Shown piece by piece: positions 40,969 to 48,849 of a stretch of 64,000 nucleotides of DNA. Within the stretch, counting starts at the first letter, position 1. Each line of letters opens with the position of its first letter. The DNA lies in assembly GCA_046330225.1 (NCBI GenBank), contig JAXLTD010000005.1, positions 186,001 to 250,000 on the forward strand. Reading direction: 5' to 3'. The notes beneath the pieces are model-generated. The model did not search any database. It was not told the DNA's origin and worked only from the letters and a program-made list of their open reading frames with translations. Both the position numbers and the translations under genes were made by a program. The stretch is from CANJIV01 sp046330225 (GTDB lineage Bacteria > Actinomycetota > Thermoleophilia > Solirubrobacterales > Solirubrobacteraceae).

Positions 40969-43082
40969 CGACCGACCGTCGTTTCGATTCCACCACGACC
41001 ACGACGTGCGGCTACTGCGGCGTCGGCTGCCGCCTGGAGGCCCACGCCCGCGACGGGCGGATCGTCTCGATCAGCCCGGCCGAGGACGGCCCGGCCAACC
41101 ACGGGCACACCTGCGTCAAGGGCCGGTTCGCCCACCAGTTCACGCGGTCGCGTGACCGCCTCACCTCGCCGCTCGTGCGCGAGGGCGGGGGCTTCCGGCT
41201 CGCGAGCTGGGAGGAGGCCATCGGGCGGATCGCCGAGGCCTTCAACGGCATCAAGGCCCAGCACGGCGCCGACGCGATCGCCGGCCTGGCCTCATCGCGC
41301 GGCACGAACGAGGACTGCTACGCGATGCAGCGCGTCGTCCGCGCCGCGATCGGCACGCACAACATCGACAACTGCTCCCGCGTCTGCCACTCGCCGACCT
41401 CCTTCGCGCTGCGCAAGTCCCTGGGCCTCTCCGGCTGCACGGGCTCGTTCGCGGACTTCGAAGCGACCGAGGTGCTGCTCCTCATCGGGTCCAACCCGAC
41501 GGCAGGGCACCCGGTCGCCGGCGCCCGGATCAAGCAGTCCGCCCTGAACGGGATGAAGCTCATCACCGCCGACCCGCGCGAGATCGAGCTCGCCGACTAC
41601 GGCGTCCTGCACTGCCCGGTCCATCCGGGCGCGAACGCCGCGTTCCTCAACGGCCTCGCCCACGTGATCATCCGCGACGGCCTCGTCGACCGCGAGTTCG
41701 TCGCTGCCCGCACCACCGGCTTCGAGGCGGTGGAGGACCTCGTCGCCGACTACACGCCGGCCGAGGTGGAGCGCATCTCCGGCGTGCCCGCCGAGGATGT
41801 CGAGCGCGCTGCGCACCTCTACGGCCGCGCCGAGCGGGCGTCGATCGCCTGGGGCCTGGGCGTCACGGAGCAGCGCTACGGCTCCGAGGTCGTCCAGCTC
41901 ATCTGCAACCTCGCGCTCATGACCGGCAATCTGGCCAAGCCTGGCGCGGCCCTGCTGCCGATGCGCGGCCAGAACAACGTGCAGGGGTCATCCGACGTCG
42001 GCGCGCTGCCCGACACGTTCAGCCAGTACCGCCCCGTCGGCGACGAGGCGACCGCTCGCCTGTACGAGGAGCGCTGGGGCGTGACGATGAGCCGCGAGCG
42101 CGGGCTGAAGATGCCCGAGATGCTCGACGCGGCCGTCGCCGGCGACCTCAAGGCGATGTGGATCGTCGGGTACGACATCGCGCAGTCCGACCCGGACACC
42201 GCGCACGTCGACGCGGCGCTCTCGAACCTCGACTTCCTCGTCGTCCAGGAGATCTTCGAGAACGAGACGTCGAAGTTCGCCGACGTCGTGCTGCCGGCCG
42301 CCGCCTTCCTGGAGAAGAGCGGCACGTTCACGAATGCCGAGCGCCGGATCCAGCTCGTCGCGAAGGCCGCCGACCCGCCGGGCAGCGCGAAGACCGACCT
42401 CGAGATCTTCAGCCTCGTGTCGTCCGCCCTCGGACACGAGCTGCCCTACGCCGGCCCCGAGGACGTCATGGCCGAGCTCGCGGAGACCACGCCGCACTTC
42501 GCCGGCGTGACCTACGAGCGCCTCGGGCGCACCGGCCTGCAGTGGCCGGTCGCCCCGGACGGGACCGACTCGCCGATGCTCTTCGCCGAGCGCTTCGAGC
42601 ACGAGGACGGCCTCGGCCGCCTGGCAGCGCTCCCGTACATGCCGCCCGGCGACGAGGCCAGCGACGAGTTCCCGCTGATCCTCGTGACCGGCCGGCGCCT
42701 GGAGCACTACAACGTCGGCACGATGACCCGGCGCACCGGGAACCTGGAGCTCCTCAGCGAGGACTGGCTCGAGGTCCATCCGCAGGACGGCGCCGTCCAC
42801 GGGATCGCCGACGGCGACTTCGTGCAGGTGCGCAGCCGCAACGGGCAGATCGTCCTGCGGGCGCAGCTCACCGAGCGCATCGAGCCGGGGCACGTGTTCA
42901 CCGCCTTCCACTTCCCGGAGGTGCGCACGAACCTCCTGGTCGGGCCGTCGGCGGACGTGAACACGAGCTGCCCGGAGTACAAGGTCATCGCGGTGGCGGT
43001 CACCCCGGCCCGGGCCGGGGCCAGCGGCGGCGGCTCGACGCTCGCGCCCGAGGCCGTGCCGGCGCGCCCGAGCGACGTCTGA
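40965..43082 (+). CDS. fdhA: Formate dehydrogenase molybdenum catalytic subunit
   Basis: A 705-aa bis-MGD enzyme. It has a [4Fe-4S] site C15, C18, C22 and C50 ('CGYCGVGC ... CVKG') and the molybdenum ligand Cys141 followed by His142 in 'NCSRVCHSPTSFALR', the formate dehydrogenase type (Cys, not selenocysteine). MGD-binding blocks include 'LLLIGSNPTAGHPVAGARI', 'LMTGNLAKPGAALLPMRGQNNVQG' and the C-terminal 'TGRRLEHYNVGTMTRRTGNLELL'. It oxidises formate to CO2. AAGGAG lies 8 nt before ATG. The length is short because the N-terminal clusters are in the preceding gene. A multi-hairpin element follows. Confidence 0.95.
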   Translation: MTTDRRFDSTTTTTCGYCGVGCRLEAHARDGRIVSISPAEDGPANHGHTCVKGRFAHQFTRSRDRLTSPLVREGGGFRLASWEEAIGRIAEAFNGIKAQHGADAIAGLASSRGTNEDCYAMQRVVRAAIGTHNIDNCSRVCHSPTSFALRKSLGLSGCTGSFADFEATEVLLLIGSNPTAGHPVAGARIKQSALNGMKLITADPREIELADYGVLHCPVHPGANAAFLNGLAHVIIRDGLVDREFVAARTTGFEAVEDLVADYTPAEVERISGVPAEDVERAAHLYGRAERASIAWGLGVTEQRYGSEVVQLICNLALMTGNLAKPGAALLPMRGQNNVQGSSDVGALPDTFSQYRPVGDEATARLYEERWGVTMSRERGLKMPEMLDAAVAGDLKAMWIVGYDIAQSDPDTAHVDAALSNLDFLVVQEIFENETSKFADVVLPAAAFLEKSGTFTNAERRIQLVAKAADPPGSAKTDLEIFSLVSSALGHELPYAGPEDVMAELAETTPHFAGVTYERLGRTGLQWPVAPDGTDSPMLFAERFEHEDGLGRLAALPYMPPGDEASDEFPLILVTGRRLEHYNVGTMTRRTGNLELLSEDWLEVHPQDGAVHGIADGDFVQVRSRNGQIVLRAQLTERIEPGHVFTAFHFPEVRTNLLVGPSADVNTSCPEYKVIAVAVTPARAGASGGGSTLAPEAVPARPSDV

Positions 43083-43249
43083 GATGACTGATTCCGCATC
43101 CCCACGCACGCGGATGACGGCGCCGATCGGCCGTGGATCGGCGTCCTCGGGCTCGCCCATGCCCCCGGCATGGGCTTCGCCCTGCGTCCTTGCCCGCGCC
43201 CGCCGGCGCCGCCCCCGCGCACACGCCGACACGGAATCAGTCATCTGAG
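43079..43249 (+). ncRNA. Candidate structured RNA element between fdhA and fdhD
   Basis: An outer stem pairs 43083-43096 (GATGACTGATTCCG) perfectly with 43232-43245. With flanks it is 17 of 18 bp (43079-43096/43232-43249) and includes the fdhA stop. Inside lie CATCC/GGATG (43097-43101/43112-43116), a 10-bp stem around GCCGATC/GATCGGC (43119-43128/43136-43145), and GCCCATGCC/GGCATGGGC with a CCC loop (43155-43163/43167-43175) extended by GGGC/GCCC (43149-43152/43179-43182). This is a closed multi-branch shape in the fdh transcript. It does not match a riboswitch I can name. A palindromic insertion (MITE-like) is an alternative. Confidence 0.5.
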
Positions 43250-43271
43250 CGGCCTGGGGCGCCGCGGCCCG

Positions 43272-44078
43272 ATGAGCGAGGGGCGAGCCGGAGCGCTGCC
43301 GGAATGGGCCCGCGTGCGCGTGCGCGGGATGCACGCCGAGCTCGAGCACGACGGCGTCACCGACGCCGTCGCCGTCGAGGAGCCGCTGGAGATCCGCATC
43401 GACGGCGAGCCGCTGGCGGTGACGATGCGCACGCCCGGCGACGACGAGGACCTCGCCGCCGGCTTCCTCTTCGGCGAGGGCCTTGTGGACCGCCGGCCCG
43501 AGGTCGGGCTGACCGAGGACTTGGCCGCAAACGTCGTCGACGTGCGCGGCCCGCTGGCCCGCGACCCCGGGCGGCGGCAGTTCTACACGACGTCCTCGTG
43601 CGGGGTGTGCGGGAAGGGGGCGCTGGAGGAGGTCGCGGTCAGCGCGGCGCCCCTGCCCCCCGGGCCGGTCGTCGAGCGCGCGCTGCTGGCCGCTTTGCCG
43701 GACCGGCTGGCCCAGCCCGAGTTCGAGCGCACCGGCGGCCTGCACGCCACGGGGCTCTTCGATCCGGACGGGACGCTGCGGCTCGTCCGCGAGGACGTCG
43801 GGCGCCACAACGCCATGGACAAGGTGATCGGCCGGGCGCTCGCCGAGGGGATGGTCCCGCTGCATCCGCGGATCCTCGTCGTGAGCGGACGCCTGTCCTT
43901 CGAGCTGGTGCAGAAGGCGGCCGTCGCCGGCGCCCCGATCCTCGTCGGCGTCGGCGCCCCGACCTCGCTGGCTGTCGCCCTGGCGGCCGACCGCGGCATC
44001 ACGCTCTGCGGCTTTGCCCGCCGCGGGCGGATGAACGTCTACACGCGCGAGGAGCGCGTGGCCGGCGGGCCGGCCTGA
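43272..44078 (+). CDS. fdhD: Formate dehydrogenase accessory sulfurtransferase FdhD
   Basis: A 268-aa protein. The 'TSSCGVCGKGALEE' motif holds the paired Cys110 and Cys113 that carry sulfur from IscS to the molybdenum cofactor; 'VREDVGRHNAMDKVIGRAL' and 'VVSGRLSFELVQKAAVAGAPI' are family blocks. It is needed for an active FDH. ATG 43272 is chosen, downstream of the structured element; the frame is open from 43170 inside that element, which argues against the longer start. mobA follows after 2 nt. Confidence 0.94.
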   Translation: MSEGRAGALPEWARVRVRGMHAELEHDGVTDAVAVEEPLEIRIDGEPLAVTMRTPGDDEDLAAGFLFGEGLVDRRPEVGLTEDLAANVVDVRGPLARDPGRRQFYTTSSCGVCGKGALEEVAVSAAPLPPGPVVERALLAALPDRLAQPEFERTGGLHATGLFDPDGTLRLVREDVGRHNAMDKVIGRALAEGMVPLHPRILVVSGRLSFELVQKAAVAGAPILVGVGAPTSLAVALAADRGITLCGFARRGRMNVYTREERVAGGPA

Positions 44079-44080
44079 CC

Positions 44081-44701
44081 GTGGCGCCGGGACTGCGGGC
44101 CGGCGGCATCGTGCTGGCCGGCGGCGCCTCGCGGCGGATGGGCGCGCCGAAGGCCGCCCTGGACTGGCACGGCGTCCCGCTGGCTGCGCACGTCGCCGGC
44201 ATCGTGGCGTCCGGCGTCGACGGCCCGGTGGTCGTCGTCGGGGCGCCGGGCCAGGCCCTCCCGCCGCTCCCGCCCGGCGTCCTGGCCGCCGCCGACGCCC
44301 AGGCGGGCCGCGGGCCGCTCGAGGGCATCGCGGCCGGCCTGCGAGCGCTCGCGGGCCGCGCCGACATCGCCTTCGTCTCCGCCGTGGACTCCCCGCACCT
44401 GCGGCCCGCGGTCGTGGCACGTGTGACCGCGGCCCTCGCCGATCCAGCCGGGATCGCGGTGCCCGTGCTCGCCGGCCGCGCCCAGCCGCTCACCGCCGCC
44501 TGGGGGCTCGGCACGCTGCCGGCGGTGCAGGCCGCCCTCGCGGACGGGCGGCTCCGGGTCCGCGACCTGCTCGCGGCCTGCGGCGCGGTCGAGATCGGGG
44601 AGGAGGAGCTGCGCGCGGCCGATCCGGACCTGCGCTCCTTCGCCGCGATGAACCGCCCGGAGGAGTACGCCGCCGCGCGCCGGTACGCTGCGCCGTCGTG
44701 A
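44081..44701 (+). CDS. mobA: Molybdenum cofactor guanylyltransferase MobA-like
   Basis: A 206-aa nucleotidyltransferase with the GT-A fold: 'GIVLAGGASRRMGAPKAAL' (GTP/Mg site, key residues L-A-G-G, R-M-G, K), 'VVVVGAPGQALPPL' and 'FVSAVDSPHLRP' (metal Asp, with Ser where Cys is common). It should add GMP to Mo-molybdopterin to make the MGD cofactor of the adjacent FDH. It starts with GTG 2 nt after fdhD, and its stop overlaps the next gene by 4 nt. The mid-domain is short and it may be a CTP- or GTP-specific variant; MobA is favoured by context. Confidence 0.85.
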   Translation: MAPGLRAGGIVLAGGASRRMGAPKAALDWHGVPLAAHVAGIVASGVDGPVVVVGAPGQALPPLPPGVLAAADAQAGRGPLEGIAAGLRALAGRADIAFVSAVDSPHLRPAVVARVTAALADPAGIAVPVLAGRAQPLTAAWGLGTLPAVQAALADGRLRVRDLLAACGAVEIGEEELRAADPDLRSFAAMNRPEEYAAARRYAAPS

Positions 44702-45669
44702 AGGCGCTCCAGCTCCAGTCCTTCGGCGGCCCCGGCGCCCTCGAGCTCGTCGACCTCGACGTGCCGGAGGCCGGCGACGGCATGGTCGCCGTCGACGTGC
44801 ACGCCGCCGGGGCGGGCTTCGTCGACGTGCTGATGTCGCGCGGCGAGTACCAGATCGTGCCGCCGCTGCCGTTCGTCCCCGGGATCGAGTTCGCCGGCGT
44901 CGTGCGCACCGCGCCGGCGGGCAGCGGCTTCGAGCCCGGGCAGCGCGTGGCGGCTTCGTCGCTCGGCGGGGCGTTCGCCGAGGTCGCGCTCGCGCCCGCG
45001 ATCCTCACCTTCCCGCTGCCGGAGAGGATGAGCTTCGAGCAGGGCGCGGCACTCGTGGTCAACTACCAGACCGCCCACCTCGGCCTCGTGCGCCGCGGCC
45101 GGCTCGCGGAGGGCGAGACCGTCCTGATCCATGGCGCCGCGGGCGGGGTCGGGACCGCCGCGATCCAGGTCGCCCGGGCGCTGGGCGGGCGCACGATCGC
45201 GGTCGCCACCGGCGCGGCCAAGCTCGACGCCGCCCGGGCGGCGGGGGCGGACGAGGCCGTCGACGCCGCCGGCGACTGGGTGGCGGCGGTGCGCGAGCTG
45301 ACCGGCGGCCGCGGGGCCGACGTGGTCGTCGACCCCGTGGGCGGCGAGCGCTTCGCGCTCAGCCTCAAGTGCCTGGCCCCGGAGGGGCGCCTGCTCGTGA
45401 TCGGCTTCGCGTCCGGCGAGATCCCCGAGGTGAAGGTCAACCGGCTGCTCCTGCGCCACCACGACGTCGTCGGCGTCAACTGGGGCGGGTTCGTGCCGGT
45501 CGACCCGTCCGTCGTCGCGACCGCGGCCGCCGACCTGGACCGCTGGTTCGCCGCCGGCCTGATCGACCCGCCCATCGGCGCCCGGTACCCGCTCGCCCAG
45601 GGCGCGGAGGCGCTGCGCGACCTCGAGGCCCGGCGCAGCACCGGCAAGCCCGTGATCGCCGTCCGCTGA
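44698..45669 (+). CDS. Zinc-independent MDR quinone oxidoreductase-like protein
   Basis: A 323-aa medium-chain dehydrogenase/reductase without the structural zinc Cys loop. The GroES-like part covers 1-120 ('VPPLPFVPGIEFAGVV'), and the Rossmann fold has 'VLIHGAAGGVGTAAIQVARALG' (~142-163). It should be an NADPH-dependent quinone or enone reductase. GTG overlaps the mobA stop (GTGA), so it is cotranscribed with the FDH genes although a direct role in formate oxidation is not obvious; it could handle reactive carbonyls or redox balance. Confidence 0.87.
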   Translation: MKALQLQSFGGPGALELVDLDVPEAGDGMVAVDVHAAGAGFVDVLMSRGEYQIVPPLPFVPGIEFAGVVRTAPAGSGFEPGQRVAASSLGGAFAEVALAPAILTFPLPERMSFEQGAALVVNYQTAHLGLVRRGRLAEGETVLIHGAAGGVGTAAIQVARALGGRTIAVATGAAKLDAARAAGADEAVDAAGDWVAAVRELTGGRGADVVVDPVGGERFALSLKCLAPEGRLLVIGFASGEIPEVKVNRLLLRHHDVVGVNWGGFVPVDPSVVATAAADLDRWFAAGLIDPPIGARYPLAQGAEALRDLEARRSTGKPVIAVR

Positions 45670-45672
45670 CCG

Positions 45673-46122
45673 ATGACCGGGCCCGGCCGCGACGCGCTCC
45701 CTGAGTGGCCGCCCGGCACGGTCGCCATCCTCTCCACCCGCGGCGCGGCGCCGCACGCGATCCCGGTCTCGACGGGGGTGGTCGCCGGCCCGCGCCTGGC
45801 GCTGATCGCGCTGGCCCGGCGGCGGCGGTCGCTCGAGCACCTGCGCGCCGATCCGCGGGTGGCCCTGACCGTCCTCGCCGGCGGCGACATCGCCCTCACC
45901 GCCCACGCCCGCGCGTCGATCGTCCAGGACCCGATGGAGGTCAGCGGCCACGTCGCGGCCGTGGCGCTGCGGGTCGACAGCATCCAGGACCACGGCCAGC
46001 CCCGCTTCGTGATCGAGGAGGGCGTGCGCTGGCGCTGGACCGACCCGGAGGCCCAGGCGCGCGACGAGGCGATCCGCGCCGCGCTCGCCGGCCTCGCCGC
46101 CGCCGCGGCCGTCGGGGGATAG
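45673..46122 (+). CDS. Pyridoxamine 5'-phosphate oxidase-like (split-barrel) protein
   Basis: A 149-aa split-barrel protein: 'GTVAILSTRGAAPHAIPVSTGVVAGPRLALIALARRRRSLEHLRADPRVALTVLAGG' (key residues in strands 1-4), then 'GHVAAVALRVDSIQD'. Members bind FMN, F420 or heme. It is only 3 nt after the quinone oxidoreductase gene and 10 nt before the FAH gene. The cofactor cannot be told; F420 is plausible for an actinobacterium. Confidence 0.72.
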   Translation: MTGPGRDALPEWPPGTVAILSTRGAAPHAIPVSTGVVAGPRLALIALARRRRSLEHLRADPRVALTVLAGGDIALTAHARASIVQDPMEVSGHVAAVALRVDSIQDHGQPRFVIEEGVRWRWTDPEAQARDEAIRAALAGLAAAAAVGG

Positions 46123-46132
46123 GCTCCGCGCC

Positions 46133-46924
46133 ATGCGACTGGCCACCTACCTGCCGCCCGGGGCGCAGACGCCCGTCGCGGGCGAGATCCGCGGCGACGA
46201 GGCCGTCGCGTTCGCGGACGGCGCCACGGTCCGCGACCGCCTCGCCGCCGGCGACCTCACGCCGGCCGACGGCCCCGCGGTCCCTCTGGCGGACATCGCG
46301 CTGCTCGCGCCCGTGCCGCGCCCGGGTGCCATCTACGGGATCGGCCTGAACTACGCGGCCCACGCCGCCGAGACCGGCGGCGAGCCGCCGCCGCAGCCGA
46401 TCGTCTTCACGAAGGTTCCGAACGCGAGCGCCCCGCCCGGCGGGCCGGTCGTGCGCCCGCGCGTGGTCCGCCGGCTCGACTACGAGGCCGAGCTGGTCGT
46501 CGTGATCGGTCGCGACGGCGGGGTCGGCGGCTACGCGGTCGCCGACGACGTGAGCGCCCGCGACCTGCAGCGCCGCGAGCCGCAGTGGACCCGGGCCAAG
46601 GGCGCCGACACGTTCTGCCCCTGGGGCCCGTGGATCACCACGCCCGACGCGGTGCCCGACCCCGAGGACCTGCGGATCACCTCGCACGTCAACGGCGAGC
46701 TGCGCCAGGACTCGCGCACCAGCGACCTCATCTTCGGGATCGAGGCGCTCGTCGCGTTCCTCTCCGAGACCTGCACGCTCGACCCCGGCGATCTGATCCT
46801 CACCGGCACGCCCAGCGGGGTCGGCATGGCGATGGATCCGCCGCAGTTCCTCGAGCCCGGCGACGTCGTGCGCTGCGAGATCGAGGGGCTCGGCGCGATC
46901 GAGCACCCGGTCGCGGCGGCCTGA
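46133..46924 (+). CDS. Fumarylacetoacetate hydrolase-family protein
   Basis: A 263-aa FAH-fold enzyme. It has 'IYGIGLNYAAHAAETGG', 'PIVFTKVPNASAPPGGPVV', the metal acids in 'RRLDYEAELVVVIGR' (E-x-E-type), 'GYAVADDVSARDLQRR', 'KGADTFCPWGPWITT' and 'GDLILTGTPSGVGMAMDPPQFLEPGD'. Relatives are acylpyruvate hydrolases, oxaloacetate decarboxylases and 2-keto-acid hydratases, Mg-dependent and cytosolic. It is the last gene of the FDH operon. A 12-bp stem terminator follows at 47025-47055. Confidence 0.9.
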   Translation: MRLATYLPPGAQTPVAGEIRGDEAVAFADGATVRDRLAAGDLTPADGPAVPLADIALLAPVPRPGAIYGIGLNYAAHAAETGGEPPPQPIVFTKVPNASAPPGGPVVRPRVVRRLDYEAELVVVIGRDGGVGGYAVADDVSARDLQRREPQWTRAKGADTFCPWGPWITTPDAVPDPEDLRITSHVNGELRQDSRTSDLIFGIEALVAFLSETCTLDPGDLILTGTPSGVGMAMDPPQFLEPGDVVRCEIEGLGAIEHPVAAA

Positions 46925-47024
46925 GCGCCGCTCGGGCCGGGCAGGGCCGGTCGACTGCCGCGCTCACGCGGTTGCGCGGGCGTGCCGGCGTGCCGGCGGC
47001 GCGGCGCGGCGCGCCGCCGAAGCC

Positions 47025-47055
47025 GAGGTTCGGCCGGCTGGGGCGGCCGAACCTC
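47025..47055. terminator. Bidirectional hairpin between convergent genes
   Basis: GAGGTTCGGCCG (47025-47036) pairs perfectly with CGGCCGAACCTC (47044-47055) around a 7-nt loop, between the convergent FAH and HtrA-like genes. Confidence 0.7.
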
Positions 47056-47076
47056 AACCTCGACGCCGCGGCGAGG

Positions 47077-48123
47077 TCAGCCGGTCGGCAGCAGGCCGCC
47101 GTACGGGTCGGCCTGGGCGCCGCCGTACGGGTCGGCCTGGGCGCCGCCGTACGGGTCGGCCTGGGCACCGCCGTACGGGTCGGCCTGGGCACCGCCGTAG
47201 GGATCGGCCTGCTGGCCGGGGCCGTTGGGATCGCTGGGCGCCTGGGACTGGCCGCCGTACGGATCGGGCTCCAGGCCGTACGGGTCGGGGCTCACGCCGC
47301 CGCCGCTTCCGTCCTGGCTCCCGTCCTGCGGCGTGGCCGGCGCCGACGGCTGGGCGCCCTGCCCGGACTTGAGCTGGCCGATCGACTCGGCGACGGTGTT
47401 CGAGGGGATCGCGAAGCCGATGCCGACGTTCCCGCCGCCGCCGCCCGAGCCGCCGCCCGAGACGATCTGGGAGTTCACGCCGACCACCCGGCCGCTGCCG
47501 TCGAGCAGCGGGCCGCCGGAGTTGCCCGGATTGATGGCCGCGTCGGTCTGGATCACGTCGGAGATCGTGCTCCCGTCGGGCGACTGGATCTCGCGGTGCA
47601 GCGCCGACACGACGCCGGTGGTCAGCGTGTGGTCGAGGCCGTAGGGGTTGCCGATCGCGTAGGTCGGGTCGCCGACCGAGAGCTTGGAGGCGTCGGCCAG
47701 CTCGAGCGCGGGGAGGCCGGAGGCGTCGACCTTGAGGAGGGCGAGGTCGTGGGAGGCATCGGTGCCGACGACGGTGGCCGGCTGCTCGCCCGACGCCGTT
47801 CCGACCTTGACGGTCACCTGGCCGGCGCCCTCCACCACGTGGGCGTTCGTGACGATCAGGCCGTCGGAGGACACGACGAAGCCCGAGCCGGTCGACTGGC
47901 CTTGCTGGGTCGCGGCGGAGATGTAGGCGACGGACTCCTTGGCGCGGTCGTAGACCCGCCGGGCGCCGGCGTCGCGGGTGGAGATGGGCTGGGAGGCCGG
48001 CGGCGGCGTGGCCGCGGTGGTGCCGGCGCTGGCGTCAGACTGGAGCTGGAGAGCGAGGACGCCGCCGCCGGCAGCGATGGCCGCCGCGGCGAGGGCACCC
48101 CCGAAGAAGGCTTTCGAGTTCAT
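47077..48123 (-). CDS. HtrA/DegP-like serine protease without PDZ, with DPYGG-repeat tail
   Basis: A 348-aa membrane-anchored trypsin-like protease. The hydrophobic N-terminus (6-27) is an anchor or signal. Triad: H95 in 'VTNAHVVEG', D126 in 'DASHDLALLKVD', S202 in 'INPGNSGGPLLDG'. Extracytoplasmic quality control is the family role. Instead of a PDZ domain, residues ~252-348 are a linker with Pro/Gln/Gly and DPYG repeats. The ATG at 48123 is chosen over an in-frame TTG at 48138. The repeat tail is Tyr-rich and may bind cell-wall material or partners. Confidence 0.88.
   Translation of the reverse strand: MNSKAFFGGALAAAAIAAGGGVLALQLQSDASAGTTAATPPPASQPISTRDAGARRVYDRAKESVAYISAATQQGQSTGSGFVVSSDGLIVTNAHVVEGAGQVTVKVGTASGEQPATVVGTDASHDLALLKVDASGLPALELADASKLSVGDPTYAIGNPYGLDHTLTTGVVSALHREIQSPDGSTISDVIQTDAAINPGNSGGPLLDGSGRVVGVNSQIVSGGGSGGGGGNVGIGFAIPSNTVAESIGQLKSGQGAQPSAPATPQDGSQDGSGGGVSPDPYGLEPDPYGGQSQAPSDPNGPGQQADPYGGAQADPYGGAQADPYGGAQADPYGGAQADPYGGLLPTG
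47095..47214 (-). repeat. Five 24-bp coding repeats (DPYGG units)
   Basis: The unit GCCGTACGGGTCGGCCTGGG recurs every 24 bp (GTA at 47101, 47125, 47149, 47173, 47197). It encodes octapeptides QADPYGGA at the C-terminus of the HtrA-like protein. Such exact in-frame repeats tend to change copy number by slippage. Confidence 0.9.
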
Positions 48124-48180
48124 GCATCCAGCCTGCAAGGACCGCCTTTGCGGCGGCTAAGGCCGGTCGTGAGCCGGCGT

Positions 48181-48762
48181 TTAGTGCTCGGAGATGACCC
48201 GGTCGATGAGGCCGTACTCGGCGGCCTCGGCGGAGGTGAAGAAGCGGTCGCGCTCCATGTCCTCGTTGACCTGCTCGACGGTCTTGCCGGTGTGCTTGGC
48301 GTAGATCTCGTTCACCCGCTGGCGGATGGCGAGGATCTCGCGGGCGTGGATGTCGATGTCGGTCGCCTGGCCCTCGAAGCCGGCGGACGGCTGGTGGATC
48401 AGGATCCGGCTGTTCGGGAGGGCGAGGCGCTTGCCGTGCGCGCCGCCGGTCAGCAGGAGCGAGCCCATCGACATCGCCACGCCGAAGCAGATCGTCTGCA
48501 CGTCGGGCTTGATGAAGTTCATCGTGTCGTAGATCGCCAGGCCGCTGTATATGTCCCCGCCGGGCGAGTTGATGTACAGCGAGATGTCCTTCTCCGGGTC
48601 GGCGGACTCCAGGTGCAGGAGCTGGGCGATGATCAGGTTGGCGACCTGGTCGGTGACCGGGGTCCCGAGGAAGATGACGCGGTCGTTGAGCAGGCGCGAG
48701 TAGATGTCGTACTCGCGCTCGCCGCGGGCGCCGCGCTCGATGACGGTGGGGATGAGCGGCAT
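48181..48762 (-). CDS. clpP: ATP-dependent Clp protease proteolytic subunit
   Basis: A 193-aa ClpP with all catalytic residues: S98 ('FGVAMSMGS'), H123 ('ILIHQPSAG') and D172 ('ERDRFF'). 'LYINSPGGDIYSGLAIYDTM' and 'FLGTPV' are the oligomer and substrate-groove blocks. It forms the barrel that degrades proteins with ClpX/ClpC in the cytosol. ATG 48762 (MPLIPTVIE) is the standard start; upstream in-frame sequence does not look like ClpP. It is a single gene, not next to tig, clpX or a second clpP. Confidence 0.97.
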   Translation of the reverse strand: MPLIPTVIERGARGEREYDIYSRLLNDRVIFLGTPVTDQVANLIIAQLLHLESADPEKDISLYINSPGGDIYSGLAIYDTMNFIKPDVQTICFGVAMSMGSLLLTGGAHGKRLALPNSRILIHQPSAGFEGQATDIDIHAREILAIRQRVNEIYAKHTGKTVEQVNEDMERDRFFTSAEAAEYGLIDRVISEH

Positions 48763-48849
48763 GGCGGCGGAGTCTAGGGAAGCGCGCCCGCCGGCCCCGC
48801 CGTGCCTGGCCGGCCGGCCCGGACCAGCCCGGCCGGTAGCCTCGTGCGG

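Noticed and set aside
16105..43082. A complete N-methylglutamate or sarcosine oxidase complex
   Set aside because: SoxD, SoxG and SoxA-like subunits are not found; only SoxB-like DAO proteins and a GcvT fusion exist, so the complex cannot be called.
43000..43224. Small open frames inside the fdhA-fdhD element
   Set aside because: Low-complexity Arg/Gly/Ala peptides with no ribosome site; the symmetric stems explain the sequence better.
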